64,000 nucleotides of DNA from the NCBI GenBank assembly GCA_002007745.1, contig CP019882.1, positions 2,790,001 through 2,854,000 on the forward strand, read 5' to 3'. The notes beneath the pieces were generated by a model that was not told the origin of the DNA, made no database searches, and was given only the letters and a program-made list of their open reading frames with translations. The DNA comes from Mycolicibacterium litorale (GTDB lineage Bacteria; Actinomycetota; Actinomycetes; Mycobacteriales; Mycobacteriaceae). Shown piece by piece: positions 1 to 8,141 of this stretch. The position numbers and the translations under genes were made by a program. Position 1 is the stretch's first letter. The number at the start of each line of letters is the position of its first letter.

Positions 1-1057
1 CTTGCGGAACGAGGGCGATGAACTCGTCGCCGCCGAGGCGGTACACCGAATCCGGGGCGGGAACGGCTCGCCGCAACCGGCGCGCCACCTCGACCAGGAC
101 GACGTCGCCGGCGGCATGCCCGTGCATGTCGTTGACCTGTTTGAACCCGTCGAGGTCGACGAAGATGAGCCCGACCGGATGGTCAGGTTCGCGCCGCCAC
201 CGTTGCGCGACCCGGCTGACCAGTTCGCGGCGGTTGTACAGCCCGGTGAGTTGGTCGGTGACGGCCAGCCGTGCCAGCTCGGCCTCGGCCCGCCGCCGGG
301 CGGTCACGTCCTGGAACTGGCCGATGATGACGTCGTCGACACCGTATTCGCCGCCGGGCGCCAGAACGGCGTTGCGCTGCAACCAGATCGTCGTCCCGTC
401 GTGGCGCAGGTAGCGCCGCTCCGAGGAGATCTGCGACACCTCGCCGGCGAGGAGTTGGCGGTGTTCTTCGATCGCCGCTGCCAACTCGTCGGGGTGGACG
501 AAGTCGTGGTAGCTCAGACCGGCCAGTTCGTCCGCGGTGTACCCGACCAGCTGGCACAACGCCGGATTGACCAGCAAGGCGACCCCGGCGGTGGTGAGGA
601 CCGCTTGCCCGAACGGTGCATTGGCCACGCTGATCTGGAACAGCCGCAGCGCTTCGTCGCGGGCCTGCTCGGCCCGCACCCGCGCCGTCACGTCGTTGGC
701 TTGAACGAAGAAGCCGCGCACCGTGCCGTCGACCAGGTCCGGTATGTAGGACGTCTCGAAATGCCGCGTCGCTCCGTGCGGATCGGTCAGGGTCGAGTCG
801 AACACCTGCGGGTGGCCTTGCAGGGCTTGTTCGGCGTGCGACCGGATCCGGGCGTAAACGGTCTCCCCCACCACCTCGCGCAGGTGTCGGCCGCGGATCT
901 GGTCCGGAGTAGTGCCGAAGTGGGCGAAGTAGGAGTCGTTGGCCACCACGTTATGCAGCGACGCATCCCAATACCCGATCATCGCGGGCAGTCGATCGAT
1001 GAGCAGACGGAGGCGGCGAAGGTCCTCGCCAGGTTCCGGCGGGTCGGCAAGGGCCAC
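1..1057 (-). CDS. PAS-PAS-GGDEF sensor diguanylate cyclase (3' end outside window)
   Basis: The 352 visible residues hold two PAS domains (about 15-125 and 140-250) followed by a GGDEF domain that begins near the motif TDQLTGLYNRRELV. The intact GGDEF signature is at residues 342-346, just before the window edge. With an intact signature the family makes cyclic di-GMP in the cytosol, with the PAS domains sensing a ligand or redox state. No membrane segment is visible. A GTG at 1057, preceded by a purine-rich GAGAGG stretch, is the best start. The gene is divergent from yaaA. The C-terminus, and any EAL domain, lies outside the window. The frame was checked at three points and is unbroken. Confidence 0.85.
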   Translation of the reverse strand, partial: MALADPPEPGEDLRRLRLLIDRLPAMIGYWDASLHNVVANDSYFAHFGTTPDQIRGRHLREVVGETVYARIRSHAEQALQGHPQVFDSTLTDPHGATRHFETSYIPDLVDGTVRGFFVQANDVTARVRAEQARDEALRLFQISVANAPFGQAVLTTAGVALLVNPALCQLVGYTADELAGLSYHDFVHPDELAAAIEEHRQLLAGEVSQISSERRYLRHDGTTIWLQRNAVLAPGGEYGVDDVIIGQFQDVTARRRAEAELARLAVTDQLTGLYNRRELVSRVAQRWRREPDHPVGLIFVDLDGFKQVNDMHGHAAGDVVLVEVARRLRRAVPAPDSVYRLGGDEFIALVPQ

Positions 1058-1090
1058 CGATCACCTCTCGGTTGCGCTGCAGTGGTCCAG

Positions 1091-1116
1091 CAGTGTTCTG
1101 GTTTCTGAAAACACTG
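1091..1116. promoter_or_regulatory. Inverted repeat between divergent genes
   Basis: CAGTGTT (1091-1097) and AACACTG (1110-1116) form a perfect 7-bp inverted repeat with a 12-base spacer. It sits about 35 bp upstream of the PAS/GGDEF start and 115 bp upstream of yaaA. It could be an operator for either gene. No regulator is assigned. Confidence 0.35.
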
Positions 1117-1218
1117 GTCTTCTAATTTACCGGCCGGTCAATCCGGGGTAAAGGCGCGCCGCCGGTGCGTCGTTGGTCGTCCCGCCCATCCGGTCGGACG
1201 CCGCGGCGCGGTCCCCGC

Positions 1219-1224
1219 TACCGT
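1219..1224 (+). promoter_or_regulatory. Putative -10 element of leaderless yaaA
   Basis: TACCGT fits the mycobacterial TANNNT -10 element. Its last base is 8 nt before the GTG start of yaaA, so the transcript would begin at the start codon. No Shine-Dalgarno sequence is visible. Confidence 0.45.
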
Positions 1225-1231
1225 CTGCGGA

Positions 1232-1978
1232 GTGATCGTGCTGCTTCCGCCGTCGGAGACCAAGCGCGGCGGCGGGGACGGCCCGCCGCTGCGCGTGGAC
1301 GAACTGGGTTCTCCGGCGCTGGCTGCGCTGCGGTATGCGTTGATCGACGAACTCGTCGCGTTGGCGGCCGATCCCGAGGCCAGCCGGCGGGCGCTGGGCA
1401 TCTCGGCGAAGCAAGATGCCGAGATCGCGCGTAACGCCGCGTTGTTGACCGCCCCGACGCTGCCGGCCATCGACCGCTACACCGGGGTGCTCTACGACGC
1501 CCTGGACATCGGCTCGCTGCGCGGTGCCGCAGCGGCCCGCGCACGGGCTCGGCTGGCCGTCGGCTCGGCTCTGTTCGGTCTGCTCCGCGCCGACGAACCG
1601 GTGCCCGCCTATCGCCTCTCGGCGACGTCCAAGCTGCCCGGACGCCCGAGTCTGGCGGCCAGGTGGCGGCCCGTGCTCGAGCCGGTGCTCGCCGAGGTCG
1701 CCGTCGCCGACCTGGTGGTGGATCTGCGGTCGGGCTCCTACGCGGCCCTCGGCCAGGTACCCGACGCGGTCCGCGTCGACGTGCTCGCCGAACATCCCGA
1801 CGGCCGCCGCACCGTGGTCACCCACTTCAATAAGGCGCACAAGGGCCGACTGGCGCGCGCCCTGGCGACAACCCGCTCCGAACCCGGCGACGCCGCCGCC
1901 GTGGCGGCCGTGGCACGCCGGGCCGGGATGCGCGTCGAACGCCGCGGCAACGAACTGACCGTCGTCGTTCCGGCCTGA
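1232..1978 (+). CDS. yaaA: Peroxide stress protein YaaA (DUF328/UPF0246 family)
   Basis: A 248-residue full-length member of the YaaA family, which limits intracellular iron and DNA damage during hydrogen peroxide stress in Escherichia coli. Family motifs are visible in order: PSETK at 7-11, RYTGVLYDAL at 82-91, LFGLLR near 114-119, LRSGSY at 165-170 and HFNKAHKGRLAR at 198-209, the last corresponding to the family NxAKxxRG block. It has no signal peptide and should be cytosolic. The GTG start follows a TANNNT -10 element directly, suggesting a leaderless transcript. The methyltransferase gene 35 bp downstream may be co-transcribed. Confidence 0.9.
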   Translation: MIVLLPPSETKRGGGDGPPLRVDELGSPALAALRYALIDELVALAADPEASRRALGISAKQDAEIARNAALLTAPTLPAIDRYTGVLYDALDIGSLRGAAAARARARLAVGSALFGLLRADEPVPAYRLSATSKLPGRPSLAARWRPVLEPVLAEVAVADLVVDLRSGSYAALGQVPDAVRVDVLAEHPDGRRTVVTHFNKAHKGRLARALATTRSEPGDAAAVAAVARRAGMRVERRGNELTVVVPA

Positions 1979-2013
1979 TCGGCTCTCACTCGGCCTCTGC
2001 CAGAATCGGAGAG

Positions 2014-2616
2014 ATGAGCACCCGCTGGCAGAACTCCACCGCGCCCCGCGGCGAGGATTACGACGCCCGGTGGACCGCCCTGGCCGCATCCGGCCAGAAC
2101 ATCCATGGTGAGGCGGATCTGGTCACCGGATTGCTGGGCGAGTCGGGCGGGACGTCGGTCCTCGATGCGGGTTGTGGCACCGGTCGGGTGGCGATCGAAC
2201 TCGACCGGCGCGGCGTGCCGGTTGTCGGTGTCGACGCCGACCACGCCATGCTGGCAGCGGCCAGGGTCAAGGCTCCGCAGCTCCGCTGGATCGAGGCCGA
2301 CCTGGCAGAACTCGGCTCTGAGCTGCCCGACCGGTTCGATCTGGTCCTGTTGGCCGGCAATGTGATGATCTTTCTCCAACCTGGAACCGAAGAGCAGGTG
2401 CTCACCCAACTGGCGGACCGGCTGAACCCGGGCGGGCTGCTGGTGGCCGGCTTCAGTCTCAGTGCCGACCGTCTGGGGTTGGACCGCTACGACGTGCTGG
2501 CCGGCCGGGCAGGCCTGGAGCCGGTGGCGCGATGGGCGACCTGGGACCGCCAGCCATTCGAGAGCGGTGATTACGCGGTTTCGGTACACCGGGCGGGTCG
2601 TTCGCCAGGCGAATGA
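2014..2616 (+). CDS. Class I SAM-dependent methyltransferase
   Basis: A 200-residue soluble methyltransferase of the Rossmann-fold class. Motif I reads VLDAGCGTGRVA at residues 49-60 (glycine-rich SAM-binding loop), followed by an acidic residue at the end of strand 2 (VGVDAD) and a motif IV-like segment (FDLVLLAGNVMIFL). The substrate cannot be read from sequence; the generic fold covers small-molecule and protein methylation. The ATG at 2014 is immediately preceded by GGAGAG. It lies 35 bp after yaaA on the same strand. Confidence 0.85.
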   Translation: MSTRWQNSTAPRGEDYDARWTALAASGQNIHGEADLVTGLLGESGGTSVLDAGCGTGRVAIELDRRGVPVVGVDADHAMLAAARVKAPQLRWIEADLAELGSELPDRFDLVLLAGNVMIFLQPGTEEQVLTQLADRLNPGGLLVAGFSLSADRLGLDRYDVLAGRAGLEPVARWATWDRQPFESGDYAVSVHRAGRSPGE

Positions 2617-2764
2617 AATTGTCGTCTCCGACAAAACCTACGGGACCGGAGGTGGCCAGCGCAGAAAGCGTTCGCTAGGCTCGGGATCCGGTGCCGGTGG
2701 GTCGGGTTCCGGGCAGTTGCTGGCCGACCCGCGAGAGGCGGCGAGGAAAGGGAGGGATCGGTTG

Positions 2765-3889
2765 ATGAGATCGGCGTTCGCAGCCCGTCCCGCGAACCAG
2801 TACTACACCCTCACCGCCTTACTGGCCGCCCGCGGCGCCCAGACCTACACCTCCCGGGTGATCGCGGCAGTCATGTTCATCCTGGGCTTGGTCGCGGTGG
2901 CCACCCTCGGCAGCTCGGCTTCTCTGCAATGGCAGATCAGCCGGGAACTGCTGGTCGGCGTCGCGGTCAGCAGCTTCGTGTCGGCGGGAATCTGGCTGCG
3001 ACATCGGTGGCCCACCAGGACCGAGTCGGCGATCTTGGTGGGCATCGCGGCGGTGGTCATCCCGATCGGCTGCATCGTCCCGGTGAACCCGATGTACGGT
3101 CTGCTGGGCTCGACCTGTTTCGCCCTGGTCATCGGCTACACCGCGCTCTTCCACGGTCCCCGGCTGCTGATCTCGATCATGATCGTCGCCACCGTCATGG
3201 TGCTCTACCTCGCGGTGCGCATCGCCGGGCACGACCCGGCGCTCGCCCTGGCCGGTGTCGCGCTGATCCTGCTGCTGTACGTATTCGCCGCGTTCGCCTG
3301 CCGGCTGGTGGTGTGGTTGACCGGCAGCGATGACGACGCCGACGCCATCGAACCGTTGACCGGGCTGCTCAACCGCGACTCGTTCTATCTGCAGACGGCC
3401 ACGCTGATGGCCTCGCGCAACCGCGACGACGACCGTTACCTGGTGGTGGCCGTCGTCAACATCGACAGCTTCGCCGCGATGGTCAGTATGGGCGGCAACC
3501 GGGGCGGCAACCGCGCGCGGGTGGCCGCCGGCCAGGCGTTGCGCGAGACGGTCCGCCGGGATGCGATCGTCGGCCATGTCGGAGACGCCGAGTATCTGGT
3601 CGCCGACACCTTCACCACCCCGGATTCCTCGCCCCTCGTCGACCGCATCCTCGGCGCGATCGCCGGCACACCCGCCGGGATGACGGCCAGCGTCGGCGTG
3701 GTCAGCACGCCACTACGACCGCTGGTCGAACACCCGCCACACGATGTGCTCGACGAGATCATCGCGTTGGCGACCACCGCGATGTACGAGGCGCGGCGCT
3801 CCGGCGGGAATCAGGCCCGCTACGTGGTGCGGCCGAACCTCAGCATCTCCGACGACGAGAACGACGGGTACGACACTCCGCTGCTGTGA
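2765..3889 (+). CDS. Membrane GGDEF-like protein with degenerate signature
   Basis: A 374-residue protein with six predicted membrane segments (about 32-49, 62-78, 88-107, 111-128, 134-151, 158-178) and a C-terminal GGDEF-fold domain from EPLTGLLNRDSF at 196-207. The signature is VGDAEY at 272-277, so only part of the GGDEF loop survives and diguanylate cyclase activity is doubtful. Such domains often act as receptors or partners instead. The open frame extends upstream to 2462, into the methyltransferase gene. The ATG at 2765 is chosen because a GGGAGGG ribosome site precedes it and the upstream translation is low-complexity. The agmatinase gene follows 25 bp later. Confidence 0.8.
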   Translation: MRSAFAARPANQYYTLTALLAARGAQTYTSRVIAAVMFILGLVAVATLGSSASLQWQISRELLVGVAVSSFVSAGIWLRHRWPTRTESAILVGIAAVVIPIGCIVPVNPMYGLLGSTCFALVIGYTALFHGPRLLISIMIVATVMVLYLAVRIAGHDPALALAGVALILLLYVFAAFACRLVVWLTGSDDDADAIEPLTGLLNRDSFYLQTATLMASRNRDDDRYLVVAVVNIDSFAAMVSMGGNRGGNRARVAAGQALRETVRRDAIVGHVGDAEYLVADTFTTPDSSPLVDRILGAIAGTPAGMTASVGVVSTPLRPLVEHPPHDVLDEIIALATTAMYEARRSGGNQARYVVRPNLSISDDENDGYDTPLL

Positions 3890-3901
3890 CGCCGTCGGCG
3901 G

Positions 3902-3907
3902 TACAGT
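3902..3907 (+). promoter_or_regulatory. Putative -10 element of leaderless agmatinase gene
   Basis: TACAGT fits TANNNT and ends 8 nt before the ATG at 3915. No ribosome-binding site is visible, so leaderless initiation is inferred. Confidence 0.4.
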
Positions 3908-3914
3908 CTGCGCC

Positions 3915-4961
3915 ATGAGTTCCGGCCATGACCACAAACCCAACCGCGAACTGCCACCCGGTATGGCCGAGCAACTCGACCTGCCCTACGCGGGAGTCGC
4001 CTCGTTCGGGAACCGCCCGTTCCTCACCGAGCCCGAACAGCTCGACTCGTGGCAGCCGGACGTCGCGATCGTGGGAGCCCCCTTCGACGTGGCCACCACC
4101 AACCGTCCCGGTGCCCGGTTCGGGCCGCGCGCGATCCGCTCCACGGCCTACGAGCCCGGCACCTACCACATGGACCTCGGCCTGGAGATCTTCGACTGGC
4201 TCGAGGTCGTCGATTTCGGCGACGCGTGGTGCCCGCACGGGCTGACCGAGCAGTCGCACGCCAACATCCGTGAACGGGTGCACACCGTGGCATCCCGCGG
4301 GATCGTCCCGGTGATCCTCGGCGGCGACCACTCGATCACCTGGCCGGCCGCCACCGCGGTCGCCGACGTGCACGGCTACGGCAACGTCGGGATCGTGCAC
4401 TTCGATGCGCACGCCGACACCGCCGACATCATCGACGGCAACCTGGCCAGCCACGGCACGCCGATGCGCCGCCTGATCGAGTCCGGGGCCGTGCCGGGCA
4501 CCCACTTCGTGCAGGTCGGCCTGCGTGGCTACTGGCCACCGCAGGACACCTTCGAGTGGATGCAAGAACAAGGCATGACCTGGCACACCATGCAGGAGAT
4601 CTGGGATCACGGCTTCAAGGCGGTCATGGACAAGGCCGTCGGCGAGGCGCTCGCCAAGGCGGAAAAGCTGTATGTGTCAGTCGATATCGACGTCCTGGAT
4701 CCAGCACACGCACCCGGCACCGGCACCCCGGAGCCGGGCGGCATCACCAGCGCCGACCTGCTGCGCATGGTCCGCCAACTCTGCCACTCCCACGACGTGG
4801 TCGGCGTCGACGTCGTCGAGGTCGCCCCGGCTTATGACCATGCCGAACTGACCGTCAACGCCGCGCATCGAGTGGTATTCGAAGCCCTCTCCGGAATGGC
4901 AGCACGGCGCCGCGACGCGGCCGACGCCAAGCCGGGACCGCCGTCGCCGCTGGCGACCTAA
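3915..4961 (+). CDS. speB: Agmatinase / ureohydrolase family enzyme
   Basis: A 348-residue ureohydrolase. The binuclear manganese site is complete: GGDHS at 136-140, FDAHAD around D164, H166 and D168, and SVDIDVLDP with D257 and D259. The segment TPEPGG near 271-276 is typical of agmatinases and guanidine-type hydrolases rather than arginases. The expected reaction is hydrolysis of a guanidino compound (agmatine to putrescine and urea); guanidinobutyrase or related specificity cannot be excluded. It is cytosolic. The frame is open upstream into the previous gene, but the ATG at 3915 fits family length and follows a likely -10 box. The 3' end overlaps the convergent minus-strand gene by 3 bp. 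Confidence 0.85.
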   Translation: MSSGHDHKPNRELPPGMAEQLDLPYAGVASFGNRPFLTEPEQLDSWQPDVAIVGAPFDVATTNRPGARFGPRAIRSTAYEPGTYHMDLGLEIFDWLEVVDFGDAWCPHGLTEQSHANIRERVHTVASRGIVPVILGGDHSITWPAATAVADVHGYGNVGIVHFDAHADTADIIDGNLASHGTPMRRLIESGAVPGTHFVQVGLRGYWPPQDTFEWMQEQGMTWHTMQEIWDHGFKAVMDKAVGEALAKAEKLYVSVDIDVLDPAHAPGTGTPEPGGITSADLLRMVRQLCHSHDVVGVDVVEVAPAYDHAELTVNAAHRVVFEALSGMAARRRDAADAKPGPPSPLAT

Positions 4962-6097
4962 TAGTCCGATTCGGCGGCCAGCAGCTCGGCCAGGAAGGCG
5001 TCCGGCTGCGCCTCTGCCAAGCGGCGCCGGGCGAACCGGCGGACCCGCTGGCGCAGCTGCGCCGGCTCGTCGACGTCGACGCCGACGGTCACGGTGGTCG
5101 CCGTCCAGTCGGCGTCCCACGCGCCGGCCGCGGTCACCGGTTCTCCCTCGCCGTCCACCAGCGGCAGCGTCGCGCGGCCGGTGTCGCCGAGTACGCCGGA
5201 AGCGTGGATACCGTTGCAGCGCAGAGACACCGGTATGCCCGCGGCCGACCGCGGACCCAGCCGCTGGGTGCGGATCGCCGCGACCACCTGCGGCCCGTCG
5301 GTGGCGATCGTCCAGCCCACGGTGTCCTCGGCCGCGTCGAAGACCGACCCGGGGACACCGGTCCAGGCCATCGACGTCACTCCCCTGGCGATCACTTCCA
5401 CCGGCTCGGACCCGTCGAGACGCCCGGCCGCCAGCGCGTAGTCGTCGCGCCCGCCCGGCGCCGGCGCGGCCGTCGCCCGGGTGAGATCGTCGAGCGCGTC
5501 GGCGACCTCGAACCAGCCCGGTGCATCGAGTCCCACCTCCTCGACGAGGTCGACGCAGCGCCGGGCCAACGCGACAACCCGTGCGTCCCCGGAGGCGACG
5601 TGCGTCAGGAACGCGTCCGCGTGCGGGGCCAGCAGACCGGCGATGTCGGAATCCAGGGTTCCGTCGCCGAAGAAGTCCTCGGCGTCGGCGACGGCCACCG
5701 CGATCTCGGCGTCGAGCACGGCGGGATCGAGACCGGCGATGCCGTCGCGAGTGCTGGCCGGCCAGAACCTGCGCAACCAATACCCGAGCGCCACCCGGCG
5801 CAACCGGTCCAGCGAGCCCGCAAGCACCTCTACGTCGCCGAGTTCGGCCTGCGCCCGATCATCGGGTGGTGCTGATGCGGTGACGGCGGCCACGGTGCGG
5901 TGACCCGATTCGCCGACCACCCGCCACAGCCAGTCGGCGCGTGCCACATCGGTCAGGGTGATCTGTGGCGGGTTGTCGACCGGCTCGTCGACCGTCCAGG
6001 ACAGCACCGCGCCGTCGATCTCCACGACGGCGGCGAGAGGAACCGGTTCCGGTCTGGGGCCGACGCTCCACAAGCCCCCGTCACTCACCAATCTCAT
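4958..6097 (-). CDS. Uncharacterised actinobacterial protein, coupled to upstream gene
   Basis: A 379-residue protein of unknown function. No known domain was recognised. The N-terminal 70 residues look beta-rich, the middle is helical and acidic with several Arg/Trp-rich patches, and the C-terminal 100 residues resemble a beta domain ending in an arginine-rich helix. There is no signal peptide or membrane segment. Its ATG overlaps the stop of the upstream gene in an ATGA arrangement, so the two products are probably made together and may form a complex. It is transcribed away from the TPR-CHAT pair on the same strand. Function is not assigned. Confidence 0.75.
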   Translation of the reverse strand: MRLVSDGGLWSVGPRPEPVPLAAVVEIDGAVLSWTVDEPVDNPPQITLTDVARADWLWRVVGESGHRTVAAVTASAPPDDRAQAELGDVEVLAGSLDRLRRVALGYWLRRFWPASTRDGIAGLDPAVLDAEIAVAVADAEDFFGDGTLDSDIAGLLAPHADAFLTHVASGDARVVALARRCVDLVEEVGLDAPGWFEVADALDDLTRATAAPAPGGRDDYALAAGRLDGSEPVEVIARGVTSMAWTGVPGSVFDAAEDTVGWTIATDGPQVVAAIRTQRLGPRSAAGIPVSLRCNGIHASGVLGDTGRATLPLVDGEGEPVTAAGAWDADWTATTVTVGVDVDEPAQLRQRVRRFARRRLAEAQPDAFLAELLAAESDY

Positions 6098-7407
6098 TGG
6101 GTCACCAGAACTTCAAGCATCGCCTTGATGCGCTGGCGGTGGTCCAGGCTGACCGAGCGAGCCACCCCCTCCAGCAGTGCTCGGACGTCTTCGACATCGG
6201 CGCACGATTCCTGCCACACGTCGCGGCCGTGCAGCCTCGCCCACAGTCGGCTCAGGTACGGCCTGGCGAACGCGGCCAGGTCGTCGACGACGTGGCGCTG
6301 TCGCGGGTGGATCGGTTCTCCGGCGGCCAGTGCTCGCCGGGCGTGCAGCACATAAGCCTCCTTGCGGAGCCGGGCCTGAATGGTGGCGGCCAATTCGTAG
6401 CGCGCGCGGGCACGCTCGTCGAGCGGGGCTAGATCGCCGGAAACCTCGATACCGGCGACGAGGGTGGCCTGCTTGTCCTCGCCGAGCAGGCCCCACGGCG
6501 CGCAGCAGCGATCCACCTCCTCGGCGCACAACAGCGGCACGTCGGGCAACTCGTCGCGATCCAGGGCTCGACGCAACGTCGCCCGCACGCGATCGGCCAC
6601 CGGACGGTCCAGGGGACGATCGCTGTCGGCCTCTGCGGCCACGGGTGGGGGCCGCAGCGGTACGTGTGCGGTCAGACCCAGCGCGACGATCGACCACGGC
6701 AGCCGGGCGTCCACCAGTCGACCCTGCGCACCCAGGTTGTAAGGGGTGGCATCGGCGACCAGAGCAGTCCAAACCCGTTGACGTGCAACATGTTCCCGGT
6801 GCGTTGCAGTGTCACCCAGTACTGTGGTCAAGCCGGCGAAGAACGGGCCGGAGATGGTCGCGTCGGGGTGGACGTCGGCCCAGCTGCTGTGCAGTTGCCG
6901 CGAGAGCCGGGCGATCACCAGCGGGTCGGCCAGATGGTGGTTGAGCACCTCGACTGCGGTGCGGTCCCGGTCGTCGTGCACCGCCCGCAATGCCGCCGCG
7001 GCCACCTCGGCACCGTCCTTGGCCGGCGCCCCCTTGGTCACCGCCAGCTCGAAACACACCGGGAAATAGAGATCCTGGGCGTTGCCGGTGGTCACTCGGA
7101 GTCGACGGCGCTGCGCCTTCATCAGGGCGAACCAGGCGGCGCTGTCCCGCAGCGTCTCCGCATGGTCGGCGATGACGGCGGCCATCTGGTCGGCGACGTC
7201 GACGCTGACGAACGGTGCCGAGTAGGCGGTGTTGGCGCGCAGTCGCAGCACCAGCGGGTCCAGGATGCGCTTCACAGTACGGCGAAGCGGGCCGCCGTCC
7301 TCGGAGCTGAGTACCTCGACCCCGGGACCGATCGATCGCCAGGCGCGGTCGATCACCGCCCGGCGGGGTTGCGGCCCGACGGCGGCGTGGACCGTGCCGG
7401 CGTTCAC
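6094..7407 (-). CDS. Uncharacterised protein, first gene of a coupled pair
   Basis: A 437-residue soluble protein not recognised. It is largely alpha-helical, with many Arg and Glu residues, and carries two Cys next to each other at EVDRCCAPWG in the second half. The GTG at 7407 is chosen because upstream translation runs into the divergent gene at 7474 and loses coding character. The 66-bp gap between the two starts must hold both promoters. The gene ends in an ATGA overlap with the next gene. The neighbourhood (CHAT protease, TPR protein, membrane-anchored protein) suggests a shared conserved cluster, which is inference only. Confidence 0.7.
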   Translation of the reverse strand: MNAGTVHAAVGPQPRRAVIDRAWRSIGPGVEVLSSEDGGPLRRTVKRILDPLVLRLRANTAYSAPFVSVDVADQMAAVIADHAETLRDSAAWFALMKAQRRRLRVTTGNAQDLYFPVCFELAVTKGAPAKDGAEVAAAALRAVHDDRDRTAVEVLNHHLADPLVIARLSRQLHSSWADVHPDATISGPFFAGLTTVLGDTATHREHVARQRVWTALVADATPYNLGAQGRLVDARLPWSIVALGLTAHVPLRPPPVAAEADSDRPLDRPVADRVRATLRRALDRDELPDVPLLCAEEVDRCCAPWGLLGEDKQATLVAGIEVSGDLAPLDERARARYELAATIQARLRKEAYVLHARRALAAGEPIHPRQRHVVDDLAAFARPYLSRLWARLHGRDVWQESCADVEDVRALLEGVARSVSLDHRQRIKAMLEVLVTQ

Positions 7408-7473
7408 CCGGTCAGGATAGAGGCCCGGCAAAGTTGGGTTCGGTAGTGCGGCCGGCACGGCAGCCTGGCCGGC

Positions 7474-8136
7474 ATGTCTGACGCATTGCTGGGCGCCATC
7501 GCCGTCGTCTCCGCTATCGCACTTGCCACAATCATCGTCGCAGCTGGTCTGGGTGGCCAGCCACCGCGGCCGTCGCGGGATCGGAGCCGCCAGACCCGCT
7601 CGAGGTCCGTGGCGCTGGGGACCGTCCAGGCCGTGGCGGACACCGACGACCCGGTGGTGGTGGTCGAGGTCGAAAGCGTCACCGGGCAACGCTTCACCGG
7701 GCGGCTGTGCCACCGAAGCGGCGATCCTGCGATATCGGCGTTGCGGCCCGGGCTGATCCTGCTGGTGGCCTTCGACCCAGCTGCCCGCGACCGACTGACC
7801 CTGGCCGACGACGTGGCGGCGGTCCGGGCGGCCTGCGCGCAGTCTCTGCTGTGCAGGGGGCTGCTCACCGCTGCCCAACTGGATCTGATCCGGTACGGGG
7901 TGCGTTCCTCCAGTGTGGTGACCGGTGTCCGCGCCACCGGCCGGACCAGGGTCGACTACCGCACCGTCGAACTGGACCTGATGGTCCGGCGCTGCGGCGG
8001 CGGCCAGTTCCCGGCCCACGAGACGACCGTCGTGCCCGAATCCTCGTTGCCCCGGCTCGCCCCGGGCAGCATCGTCGACACCTACTACCGCCCGGACGAC
8101 GAGACCACCGTGGCGGTGTGCCTGCCACTTGCCTGA
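7474..8136 (+). CDS. Membrane-anchored protein with two tandem beta-type repeats
   Basis: A 220-residue protein with one N-terminal membrane helix (about residues 5-26) and a basic linker, followed by two related segments at roughly 46-110 and 132-218. Each begins near a G-x-x-A-T/V strand, includes an arginine-containing strand, and ends in a G-x-I-x-x-x-x-x-P/D-D turn. This resembles small beta-barrel repeats found in actinobacterial membrane proteins of unknown function. It is divergent from the unknown pair at 4958-7407 and converges on the CHAT gene with a 5-bp gap. No catalytic motif is visible. Confidence 0.65.
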   Translation: MSDALLGAIAVVSAIALATIIVAAGLGGQPPRPSRDRSRQTRSRSVALGTVQAVADTDDPVVVVEVESVTGQRFTGRLCHRSGDPAISALRPGLILLVAFDPAARDRLTLADDVAAVRAACAQSLLCRGLLTAAQLDLIRYGVRSSSVVTGVRATGRTRVDYRTVELDLMVRRCGGGQFPAHETTVVPESSLPRLAPGSIVDTYYRPDDETTVAVCLPLA

Positions 8137-8141
8137 CCGCC

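Noticed and set aside
2..1108. Long plus-strand frame (368 residues) opposite the PAS/GGDEF gene
   Set aside because: The minus strand gives two PAS domains and a GGDEF motif in one unbroken frame; the plus frame has no recognisable domain and is a GC-rich shadow.
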